Shown one piece after another: positions 44,669 to 52,381 of a stretch of DNA of 64,000 nucleotides. The notes under the pieces were generated by a model. That model ran no database searches. It saw only the letters and a program-made list of their open reading frames with translations, and was not told the DNA's origin. A program made the translations under genes and the position numbers. The first letter of the stretch is position 1. Every line of letters begins with the position of its first letter. Where the stretch lies: assembly GCA_040219275.1 (NCBI GenBank), contig JAVJSU010000035.1, positions 7,920 to 71,919 on the forward strand, written 5' to 3'. The DNA is from JAVJSU01 sp040219275 (GTDB lineage Bacteria > Chloroflexota > Anaerolineae > Aggregatilineales > Phototrophicaceae).

Positions 44669-45388
44669 GTGGCGATGGGTTTACGCAGGCGAGGTTTGAG
44701 CCGTTATCAACGCGGGACAGAGTCGGATGTTCTGGCTCTGCCTGCTGTTTTTGTTGATGTTGATGATCCCAACCATACAGCACTTCAAAGATTACAAACG
44801 ATACAACCGCGACCTTCCTGCATCACCTTCACGGGTGGCGGGTATCACGCTTACTGGTGGCTGGATGAACCCCTGTCGGACATGAAGCTGGCACGTAACA
44901 TCCTGCGCCGATTACAACGAAAGGCTGGTGGAGATGCCTTGAGCGTGGTTAATTCGCTACGCTTAGCGGGCAGTCGGAACACCAAGCCACAGCGACACAA
45001 CGCACTTTGCCACATCGTTGAACAGCAGAACAGCTACTATTCCGCAACAGCATTTGAACATCTTCTACCACGTCCGACGAAAAAGTTAACTCGTCAACAG
45101 GCAAAACCGCCAATACGTCCGCATCGAGCAGGAAATACGCTCAATCCAGCATTACTGCAAGTCGTTTCTGAGCATCTGCTTCACCTGGGGTATCTCGGAC
45201 GCGGTGATTGGCTGAGTGGTTCCTGTTTGTATCCACACCAGCATCAGCACGATGACCATCATCCTAGTTTTGGATTCAACACCAGAACGGGCTATGGCAA
45301 CTGTTTTCGTTGTGGCTCAATTTTGCTGAAAGATATCTGTCTCACTTTAGGAATTCTGCCTGCCGATTACGGTGAGCTTTTTATTTAG
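44669..45388 (+). CDS. Primase (archaeo-eukaryotic type) with C-terminal CHC2-like zinc finger
   Basis: 239 residues from the GTG at 44669. The frame stays open and coding-like upstream to the helicase stop (residues such as CQFLEALLARSDAYLHNACL and LLKSNQLGWGAFVAMGLRRR), without a normal start codon. The catalytic acids are in AVFVDVDDPN, then TFTGGGYHAYWWLDEP and LRLAGSRNTKPQ. The C-terminus CLYPHQHQHDDHHPSF ... NCFRCGS resembles a DnaG zinc finger. It would prime replication of the element. The N-terminus may come from frameshifting out of the helicase gene or a rare start codon. Confidence 0.7.
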   Translation: MAMGLRRRGLSRYQRGTESDVLALPAVFVDVDDPNHTALQRLQTIQPRPSCITFTGGGYHAYWWLDEPLSDMKLARNILRRLQRKAGGDALSVVNSLRLAGSRNTKPQRHNALCHIVEQQNSYYSATAFEHLLPRPTKKLTRQQAKPPIRPHRAGNTLNPALLQVVSEHLLHLGYLGRGDWLSGSCLYPHQHQHDDHHPSFGFNTRTGYGNCFRCGSILLKDICLTLGILPADYGELFI

Positions 45389-45406
45389 ATGAAAGGATTA
45401 AGCACT

Positions 45407-45550
45407 ATGGCAACACCAAAGGAAACACCCTCAACAATTATCAATCTGACACATCCCACGTCGACAGGTGATGGTAACTGCAATAGGTATGATTCCGATA
45501 ATGTGCATAATTTTATCCAAGAGATTTCATACTCTACACTAGAGTCCTAA
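45407..45550 (+). pseudogene. Truncated duplicate of the start of the gene at 46992
   Basis: Begins MATPKETPSTIINLTHPTST, parallel to MTQQKETPATIITLTLPTPE of the gene at 46992. The leaders also match (gaaaggattaagcactATG versus gaaaggataaaccATG). After about 22 residues the similarity stops and the frame ends at 45550 inside the antisense coiled-coil gene. It marks the left edge of an inserted islet. Confidence 0.7.
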
Positions 45551-45922
45551 CCACCTACGAATCTCTTCCCAAACTTCTGAAAATGCAGCACCAATTTTGT
45601 TAGCAATCTCTTTTGCTTTTTGTTCAAGTAGGGCGATGTTTCCCTTTTCTTTTGCTTTTTTTAGTTCATCGATTTGTGCTTGAAGTTCACGAATTAACTT
45701 ATCATGTTCATCTACAACACCTTCGGTATCTGTCAGTCGTTGATGTAGACCATCAAGTATTTGATCAATCGATACATAGTCCCCATCTTCATCTCTGAGG
45801 TAGCCGTCATCATCTTCATATTCATATAGGTTGCTGACGTCCTCAACGTATACAGGCTTACCATTGTATAATATCGGTTCATCTCCGTCGTAAAGCTGGC
45901 TATTATGTACTTTTAGGGTCAT
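45539..45922 (-). CDS. Acidic coiled-coil protein, partner of the GTPase
   Basis: 127 residues. The first half is strongly acidic (LYEYEDDDGYLRDEDGDYVS). The second half is a coiled coil (VVDEHDKLIRELQAQIDELK and on), ending in an amphipathic helix EVWEEIRRWLGL. No family recognised. Two bases separate it from the GTPase gene upstream, so they form a two-gene operon. AT-rich compared with its surroundings, antisense to the core operon and flanked by a duplicated gene start. This suggests a horizontally acquired cargo unit, possibly defence. Confidence 0.65.
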   Translation of the reverse strand: MTLKVHNSQLYDGDEPILYNGKPVYVEDVSNLYEYEDDDGYLRDEDGDYVSIDQILDGLHQRLTDTEGVVDEHDKLIRELQAQIDELKKAKEKGNIALLEQKAKEIANKIGAAFSEVWEEIRRWLGL

Positions 45923-45924
45923 AG

Positions 45925-46881
45925 TTATTTACCTCCTTTTGTAGACGTTGCTACTTTTATACGTATGTTTTGATAATTCAATATTTTTGCTTTATCGATG
46001 GTGTAAAGATTGTTTTCATTAACTAATGGTAGCCGAACAATGGCTCCACCATTGATTTTGCTTACCAATATGGTCATTAGCTTAATCAAATTGTATTTGT
46101 AAAGTGAAGAAACTACTAACGGTTTGGAGTTGTTATAAAGTCTGTCCAAAGGGTCAGTAAATTCTGGAAATTGTGTTTTCAATTCTTGAAATTCTTGAAA
46201 TGTTACTAAACCATTGTAGTGAATATGGGTCTTATCCACCTTGAACTTAGATTCCGGAAGAATTTTGTAGTCCAATTCCTCTTCTCTGTAAGTTTTTGCA
46301 ACATACATTGATCCAAACTGTGACAAAAACTGATTTTGAATATACGATTCTTTACGTTGAATTTTTTCTCGTAGTTCTTCTGTTGGTTCTATTACACCTT
46401 TTTCATCTTTTAGATGTGCAATCCATTTAGGTGGACTCAATAAATCAGCTTTTGTGAGTACAAATGTAATCTTGCTTAATAAAATAGTCTTCAATTGCGA
46501 TTCATCAATGTCGAGTAAATGGATTAAAGAATTCTTGTCATAGGTAATCGAGCGACTGTCTGCATGTATTGCCCAGATTACAATATCACTTGTAACTAAA
46601 TGCTCTCTATAGAGTTCTAAATACTGTTCATCAGCATCAGAAGATTCTCCAATACCCGGCAAATCATAAAACCAGATTGTAATATCACCAATCTGGCACT
46701 CGATCTTCTGTGCTGACTTTGTGGTCGGCAATACGTCATTTGTTTTGAGATTTGTATTAAAAAGCGCATTTATAAGTGATGATTTACCAACACCAGTCTG
46801 TCCCATTATTGAGATTTGGAGTGGTGATTTCTTTTCCTTATCCAATTTTGATTGCAATTCTTTTCGTATTAATGAAAACAT
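45925..46881 (-). CDS. Small GTPase (Era/YjeQ-like G domain) with unknown C-terminus
   Basis: 318 residues. G1 GQTGVGKSS (28-36), G2 Thr in LPTTKSAQ, G3 FYDLPGIGES, G4 FVLTKADLL. After the G domain, about 130 residues (EEELDYKILPESKFKVDKTH and on) have no recognisable motif. This arrangement resembles GTPases found in phage-defence and prophage islands rather than housekeeping Era. Encoded upstream of the coiled-coil protein. Confidence 0.75.
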   Translation of the reverse strand: MFSLIRKELQSKLDKEKKSPLQISIMGQTGVGKSSLINALFNTNLKTNDVLPTTKSAQKIECQIGDITIWFYDLPGIGESSDADEQYLELYREHLVTSDIVIWAIHADSRSITYDKNSLIHLLDIDESQLKTILLSKITFVLTKADLLSPPKWIAHLKDEKGVIEPTEELREKIQRKESYIQNQFLSQFGSMYVAKTYREEELDYKILPESKFKVDKTHIHYNGLVTFQEFQELKTQFPEFTDPLDRLYNNSKPLVVSSLYKYNLIKLMTILVSKINGGAIVRLPLVNENNLYTIDKAKILNYQNIRIKVATSTKGGK

Positions 46882-46991
46882 TTTCTACCGTTTGCTATGG
46901 GTGTATTTATACATTGATATTTAAACCTTACAGTAAGGATGTATTAAGTCAAGTTAAGAAGTATCAATTTTGTAAACCGAAAGGATAAACC

Positions 46992-47639
46992 ATGACTCAA
47001 CAAAAAGAAACACCGGCAACCATCATCACCCTGACACTACCCACACCCGAAGGCGGAGGTATCGCACCGGAACGGGCAACCGCGACTCTGCTCATCCAGC
47101 GTGGTGATCTGGCACACGTTCGACAGTTTCATTATGCTGGAATGTTCGAGGATCTGATGAACGCGATCCGTGAAGCGACTACCGCACTCGGTCTGCTGGA
47201 AGATAATCCGCCTGTCATCCCTGCTCTGCCGGAAGAAAAGCCCAAATCGACGACGAAACGCAAGTCCCCTGCGCCGAAAAAGGAGGTGTCCGACGAAGAA
47301 CCGACCATCGACATACCACTCAAGAAAGGCACGAAAGCGGTCAAGATCAGCCATATCAAGATTGTGGGGGGCGAGACTGATGCCGCCGCCTATCGTCAGG
47401 CAACCATGCTGGCAGGTCGGCTAATTGACGGTAAATTGTGGGACGGAGAATCGCCCATCCGCTTCGATGATGTCTATGCAACGGCGAAGAAGATGAAATA
47501 TCTGACGGATAAGGAATTTTCACTGTTCACACTGGATCATTTTGTCCAAAATGGCACCGCTGTAGACACCTTGCCAAGTGAGGATGACATGGATTCTGAA
47601 GAACAGAACAAAGACGAAGCACAAGCCACGCTGATCTAA
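46992..47639 (+). CDS. Unknown protein of the PRTRC-type operon (possibly protein E-like)
   Basis: 215 residues: an N-terminal domain (ATATLLIQRGDLAHVRQFHY then MFEDLMNAIREATTALGLLE), a Lys/Pro-rich linker (KPKSTTKRKSPAPKKE), a C-terminal domain with AAAYRQATMLAGRLIDGKLW and an acidic tail. Ribosome site aaagga. The beginning is duplicated at 45407, on the other side of the GTPase islet. Position next to PRTRC protein C suggests a member of that cassette; sequence alone does not prove it. Confidence 0.55.
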   Translation: MTQQKETPATIITLTLPTPEGGGIAPERATATLLIQRGDLAHVRQFHYAGMFEDLMNAIREATTALGLLEDNPPVIPALPEEKPKSTTKRKSPAPKKEVSDEEPTIDIPLKKGTKAVKISHIKIVGGETDAAAYRQATMLAGRLIDGKLWDGESPIRFDDVYATAKKMKYLTDKEFSLFTLDHFVQNGTAVDTLPSEDDMDSEEQNKDEAQATLI

Positions 47640-47688
47640 CTCTCCCATTTAAAGCAATTAATCGACTCAATGAAAGGAACACAATCTC

Positions 47689-47907
47689 ATGACCGAACAA
47701 ACGAACAATACGCACCCGCGCATTTTCAAAATCGGCACGACGACCATCATGGAAGATGACTCACTGACAGGCAAAACGCTGGACGAAATCAAGGATGTCC
47801 TGAAACAAACCTATCCCGAAGTCACTCATGCGACGGTCCGCGAACGCACACTCGACGATGGCACGTCGGTGATCGACTTTCTGCCTAAGCCGGGACGCAA
47901 AGGCTAG
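47689..47907 (+). CDS. PRTRC system protein C-like
   Basis: 72 residues. RIFKIGTTTIMEDDSLTGKT then LDEIKDVLKQTYPEVTHATV and DGTSVIDFLPKPGRKG fits PRTRC protein C: a short beta strand, a helix with a 'YPE-T-ATV' segment, and a closing beta strand. PRTRC (ParB-related, ThiF-related cassette) modules occur on plasmids and conjugative elements. The fold may be beta-grasp-like, which is an inference. Ribosome site aaagga. Followed three bases later by the next gene. Confidence 0.65.
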   Translation: MTEQTNNTHPRIFKIGTTTIMEDDSLTGKTLDEIKDVLKQTYPEVTHATVRERTLDDGTSVIDFLPKPGRKG

Positions 47908-47910
47908 CTC

Positions 47911-48192
47911 ATGTTCAATTCAGGCATGACCGTCGAAGCGTTGCGGGATTGTCTGGTCGCCATCGCACCTGTTGACTTATTGGGGATGCGCCTTCTGGAA
48001 CAAGTGCGTCCCCAATCCGGTCTGTATCCGCTGATTTCCAGCACGGAAACACAATTTTCCCGTGAGACCCTGACGCAAGCCGTCTCCGAAATCGTGGATT
48101 ACACCGGACGTTGTGCGGCGGTTGCCCGACGATTAAGCCACCTCGCGCCCATTCCACTAACGACAATCGAGATTTTCGAGTTTGGACTATGA
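47911..48192 (+). CDS. Unknown small protein of the PRTRC-type operon
   Basis: 93 residues (MTVEALRDCLVAIAPVDLLG, QAVSEIVDYTGRCAAVARRL). Mostly helical, soluble, not recognised. It starts three bases after the protein C gene and overlaps the next gene by four bases (ATGA), so it is firmly part of the operon. Confidence 0.65.
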   Translation: MFNSGMTVEALRDCLVAIAPVDLLGMRLLEQVRPQSGLYPLISSTETQFSRETLTQAVSEIVDYTGRCAAVARRLSHLAPIPLTTIEIFEFGL

Positions 48193-49016
48193 ACGCTTTA
48201 CAGCAAACTTATACTCTGCTTGCGGAGGGGCTACAATCCGATCCACAACTCTGTCTGGCGAGCGTCGTAACGTGGTTGGATCCCATGTGGAAAGATGCCG
48301 ATGAAGATTGGGGCATTCCTCCTAATGAGGACGGCACTTTGGAAATCGCGTTGTGTGTGACGCGCAAAGCCTTTCCCGATGTGTATGTGCAGGCGGTGGA
48401 AGCGATCCGGCGCGGCGCATCATATGCCGAACTTGATAGGCTGATCTGCGACGAGATTACAGCGCGTGGCATCCCGTTGGAGTCGCTCGAATGGATCGGT
48501 TATGGTGTGCCGACACCCGCGTTTGGCGCAGTGCTCGAAGACACCGATTTCTATACCTCATTCCCCGATGCAATTATGGTGATGGCGTGTTTCGGCGTGT
48601 CGCCCGAACCCAATCGTTACAACATTGTCGTGCCGGATTGTGTGTACACCGCCGGACGCATGATCGCTGACGATCTCGAAAACCAAGAGGGCGAACATTA
48701 CCGGCAACTTTCATGGCTGATGCAATGGCTGTTCTCATATTCGGGGAATAGTTCGGTTGATCTGGATTACGAGACGATGTGCGAAATTGAGCCGTTGTCA
48801 TGGGAACCGGAAAACGTAGCATTCGCTATCGAGATCGTCGAAGAGGCGAATGGCATCATGGCAGACGCTATGGCAGGGCTGACCTTTCTTAGTAGTCAGC
48901 CCGAATTATTGGCAATCCTTCAGCGCAATGTCCAACGCATCTACAAAGCGATGGATCTACAAAAGAACAAACGGGATGAACCGAAAGTGCGCTTGAAGTG
49001 GGAATGTATTCGTTAG
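48189..49016 (+). CDS. Unknown protein of the PRTRC-type operon (possibly protein F-like)
   Basis: 275 residues from the ATG at 48189 (ATGA overlap with the previous stop). Features: SDPQLCLASVVTWLDPMWKD, ISFP-like TDFYTSFPDAIMVMACFGVS, and long helices near the end. No catalytic motif is recognised. PRTRC cassettes contain a protein F of about this size, but I cannot match it with confidence. The plus-strand operon is interrupted after it by an antisense WD40 gene and resumes at 51056. Confidence 0.55.
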   Translation: MNALQQTYTLLAEGLQSDPQLCLASVVTWLDPMWKDADEDWGIPPNEDGTLEIALCVTRKAFPDVYVQAVEAIRRGASYAELDRLICDEITARGIPLESLEWIGYGVPTPAFGAVLEDTDFYTSFPDAIMVMACFGVSPEPNRYNIVVPDCVYTAGRMIADDLENQEGEHYRQLSWLMQWLFSYSGNSSVDLDYETMCEIEPLSWEPENVAFAIEIVEEANGIMADAMAGLTFLSSQPELLAILQRNVQRIYKAMDLQKNKRDEPKVRLKWECIR

Positions 49017-49017
49017 G

Positions 49018-50955
49018 CTAAGAAATACCCCAGAAGCGAATCGTACCGTCACCACTGCTGGTGATGATGACTCTGTCGTCAACAACAATTACATCGGTTA
49101 ATGATGTGCGATGTCCAGTAAGTCTAGCGACTTCTGACCAGCCATTTGATGACCAGATAATGCCATCAATATCATCACTGCCACCCGTAACGACCAGCCG
49201 ATCTTCTGCAAAGAAAACGGCGCTCCGATTACCAGTACCATGATGGAGTGCGGATAAATAACTTCCAGTTTCGGTGAATATGTCATTTTGAACATCGGAA
49301 TATGTTGCTATAGCAACGCTCGTGTCCCACACAAGGATTCCAGAGCCAAATTCCGTGACACCAGCCAATAGCAGGCTTCCATCACGACTGAACGCCAGCT
49401 CATTTGTTGGCCAGAAACCTTCGGGATTGTGATAGTCGAATAATGCCGCAACCTCTTCTTTTGTTTCTAAGTCCCAGAGGCGGGTCACTGAACTCCCTGT
49501 CGCTATCAGACTCACCTGTGAATTTGTGGTTACAGACATTACTTCCTGATCCAGTCGTTCATAAAGATTAAGAAATGGGATGCGAACGACTGAACTCATG
49601 ACGTTTCCAGTTTCGATATCTAATTCCTCAAAATGGTATGCACTATCTGCACCATCTACTGAAACAATCAGTACACTATCCCCATATGATGTTACTGCTG
49701 ACGCATGGTCAAGATCTAAATCAATTGCCCATGAAATATCCGTGTTTAGAAGAGGATTTGCAATGAAACTCAGTTCGTGAGACGTAAGGTCATGAATCAG
49801 GAGTCCACCGCTTTCAGTGAAGAGCAACTTTGTACGGGGGATGTCTATGTTAAGCGTATCTATGTAGGTTGGCGCTTCAAGGTCAATCAAGCTCCAAAGC
49901 AGGATCTGAGTTCCGGAATGAATGGCGAGCAGACTATGTGTTTCATCAATTGCCATATCACCACTTATGGGAAAGAAATCACCCTGACTTCGCTGAAGTA
50001 GCCCCGTATTCACATCCCAAATTTCGAGTTGATCTGAGATAACTGCGAAGCGTTCTCGATCCGGGCTAAAGCTATAGGGACTATAGGGGAAAAGACCATT
50101 GTAGTCACGACTCTCCCCTGTAAATTGATTGACTACATCTCGAATGAAACGCGTATCCGTTTCTAGTGGTGACATCGCTGATTCAGTGTGAATTAGTCGC
50201 CTGGTAGAAATGTTCCATTCACGAGCTAGGCTTTCGGTATCGTAGAGCGTAATAGAGTGCATATCCTCAGTGAAATCAGCGTAGTTAGCGGTGCCTTCAC
50301 CCTCAGGCGTCTGAAATAGTACAGCATTAGATTCCAGATCCCATACCTTGACTGCATTTGCATATGCCCATCGATAACTGCGATAGACTCCGACAAGCAT
50401 GCTTTCGTCAGGGCTGAATTGGAGTGAGAACAATTGTGTGAGGTCGTTTCCCGGCAAGGTTGCCAGCCTTTCACCGGATTCTACTGAATAGAGCACAACA
50501 TTATTTTCGCCAGACGTATCCTGAAACGCAATAATTGTGCCTGCTTGGTTGAAAAGGAGTGCAGGTCGACCTTCGAATTGATGCAACATATTGCCTGATT
50601 CGACATCCCACAGAATCACATGGTCATCTTGCCCAGCGGAAGCAATTATTTCACCCGTTGGATCAAAAAGAACGTCCGTTACAGTGCGGGAATGACCTTC
50701 CAATAGGCGAGGATGGCTGGTCAAATCGCGTGCATCATAAATCCAAACTCCCAAAGATCCCGCTACTGCAATCATCTCGCCTGTTGGAGACCAACTCACG
50801 TCGTCGAGCCACCCTTCACCAATACGCGCAATTTCCTGAATATCATTGACGTTTTCCGGCGTAATTCGAGACAATGAATTTTCATTCGCGATAGCCCTAC
50901 TAATGGTGAAAGTAAATATCAGAAAGATAAGAAACAAAAGTTTGAGAAACTTCAC
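49018..50955 (-). CDS. Secreted WD40 beta-propeller protein, antisense inside the PRTRC operon
   Basis: 645 residues. Signal peptide about 1-23 (LLFLIFLIFTFTISRAIA). Many WD blades follow: VSWSPTGEMIAVAGSLGVWI, DDHVILWDVESGNMLHQFEG, SVTRLWDLETKEEVAALF, and a final DGTIRFWGIS. It probably forms two propellers. It lacks the extra domains of the WD40 protein at 724. It sits alone on the minus strand, in an AT-richer stretch, between two plus-strand operon genes, and its stop is one base from the upstream gene's stop. Acquired cargo is the likely explanation. Confidence 0.82.
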   Translation of the reverse strand: MKFLKLLFLIFLIFTFTISRAIANENSLSRITPENVNDIQEIARIGEGWLDDVSWSPTGEMIAVAGSLGVWIYDARDLTSHPRLLEGHSRTVTDVLFDPTGEIIASAGQDDHVILWDVESGNMLHQFEGRPALLFNQAGTIIAFQDTSGENNVVLYSVESGERLATLPGNDLTQLFSLQFSPDESMLVGVYRSYRWAYANAVKVWDLESNAVLFQTPEGEGTANYADFTEDMHSITLYDTESLAREWNISTRRLIHTESAMSPLETDTRFIRDVVNQFTGESRDYNGLFPYSPYSFSPDRERFAVISDQLEIWDVNTGLLQRSQGDFFPISGDMAIDETHSLLAIHSGTQILLWSLIDLEAPTYIDTLNIDIPRTKLLFTESGGLLIHDLTSHELSFIANPLLNTDISWAIDLDLDHASAVTSYGDSVLIVSVDGADSAYHFEELDIETGNVMSSVVRIPFLNLYERLDQEVMSVTTNSQVSLIATGSSVTRLWDLETKEEVAALFDYHNPEGFWPTNELAFSRDGSLLLAGVTEFGSGILVWDTSVAIATYSDVQNDIFTETGSYLSALHHGTGNRSAVFFAEDRLVVTGGSDDIDGIIWSSNGWSEVARLTGHRTSLTDVIVVDDRVIITSSGDGTIRFWGIS

Positions 50956-51055
50956 GCCTAATTCTCCTTAAGCCCACTTCACTTAATTCTATCTCCGGTT
51001 AGTCCACTTAAAACTTCGTCAGAAACAATCGTATAGCAATCGAAAGGAAATCGTC

Positions 51056-51757
51056 ATGTATCAATCGAACTGGCAGGGGCATACCTTGCAAACTGCACTG
51101 AATGAACAACCAAGTTTATCGCTAGATTTTTACAGTTACGGCGTGATGCTCCGCAAACGTGAGGGCGAAATGCTCACGGAATTCGCCGTCGATCCGGCGC
51201 AGGTCGCGGTGGCACTCGCCGCCAAAGTCACGTTCGATACCGGATTACTTTCCGGCAATACGGTGCTCGTGCGTCAGGAAGGAGTCAAGAAAACTGTCGT
51301 CGAATATCGAAAAGCACAGAAAACCGGCATCTTTCTCGATGGGTCGGAGACCGCTCTGCGTGTGCCATTGCCTCCGCTGGTGATGATCCGCACGACCACC
51401 GAAGATCGTAGCCCGAATTATGCTGTCTATGCGATCAAGCGCAAACCAGCGTCGATGGATGTCGCACTTTTCAACGCGCCTTTGCCGAACCTGTTTAACA
51501 GTGGTGGCATTTGCTGGGGATCGGTTCAGCGGGTGACTGATATGGCACTTTCCGGCGCATCCCTGGCGCAAGACTGGGCGATGTTGCTTGGATCATCATT
51601 CGGCGATCATGCGGTACACAACAAATCACGTTCGCATCCGCAAGACATCCGGCAGAAATTAATCGCACTAGAGCAAAATGGCACACGGCGCTACCCGACA
51701 TCCGATCTCGTCGCCGCGAATAAGACGCTAACGCAAGTGTTAGGAGGCAAATTATGA
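51056..51757 (+). CDS. PRTRC system protein B-like (prokaryotic E2-related family)
   Basis: 233 residues. Recognisable PRTRC-B segments are LPPLVMIRTTTEDRSPNYAV, YAIKRKPASMDVALFNAPLP and NLFNSGGICWGSVQRVTDMA, then FGDHAVHNKSRSHPQDIRQK. The family has been described as a divergent E2 (ubiquitin-conjugating-like) fold. The Cys in GGICWGS is a candidate active residue, by inference only. Ribosome site aaagga. It overlaps the ThiF gene by four bases, so the two are cotranscribed and probably act together. Confidence 0.75.
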   Translation: MYQSNWQGHTLQTALNEQPSLSLDFYSYGVMLRKREGEMLTEFAVDPAQVAVALAAKVTFDTGLLSGNTVLVRQEGVKKTVVEYRKAQKTGIFLDGSETALRVPLPPLVMIRTTTEDRSPNYAVYAIKRKPASMDVALFNAPLPNLFNSGGICWGSVQRVTDMALSGASLAQDWAMLLGSSFGDHAVHNKSRSHPQDIRQKLIALEQNGTRRYPTSDLVAANKTLTQVLGGKL

Positions 51758-52381
51758 GCGGTTTTTTCGATCCTAATGTGTATCTCAAGACAGTAACCAT
51801 TGTCGGAATCGGCGGGACAGGGGCGCAGGTCGCTCGCATCGTCGGACGGATTGCTTACGATATGCAACGGTCACGTCAACACGCGCCACAAATTGTGCTG
51901 ATTGATCCCGATGTAGTTGAAGAGAAGAATGTCGGACGGCAACTTTTTTCGCCGTCGATGTTGGGCAAGAACAAAGCAGAATGTGTTGGACGGATGCTCA
52001 ATCTGGCGCTCGGTTTGGATGTGCGCTGGATTCCAGATCATGTTGATCCTGTCCGCCATTTTGACCGCTACGGTTCCAATCTGGTGATTAGCTGTGTGGA
52101 TAATCACGAAGCGCGAGAGGCAATCCATCAGGTCGATGGTGTACAAATCGCCTCTGGGAATCACGAAAATTCTGGACAGGTGTGCATCGGTAATACGGCT
52201 GATCCCGACGTGATGCGCCGCTTCATGGATGGACGCGATGGCAAGTACGCGTACCTACCAAAAGAAGGGTTACTTTTCCCCGAACTACTCGAACCCGAAT
52301 CGGAAGCACAGCGTCAGCCACTCACGAATCTCTCCTGCGCCGACCTTGTGCTGGAGGGCAGTCAACATTTGCTCGTGAATG
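51754..52381 (+). CDS. PRTRC ThiF/E1-like protein, exon 1 (split by a group II intron)
   Basis: 209 codons plus one base. The Rossmann ATP-binding start VTIVGIGGTGAQVARIVGRI, then IVLIDPDVVEEKNVGRQLFS (D and R-Q as in ThiF/MoeB) and ISCVDNHEAREAI are clear. The intron begins at 52382 (GTGCGCCC). Without splicing the frame stops at 52404, giving a C-terminally shortened 216-residue protein. The remaining 48 codons are at 54836-54981. Exons total 774 bases, exactly 257 codons plus stop. The product would adenylate a protein C-terminus or a similar carboxylate. Confidence 0.85.

Noticed and set aside
45925..46881. Housekeeping Era GTPase
   Set aside because: No KH domain follows the G domain, it is AT-rich, and it is located as cargo inside a mobile element.
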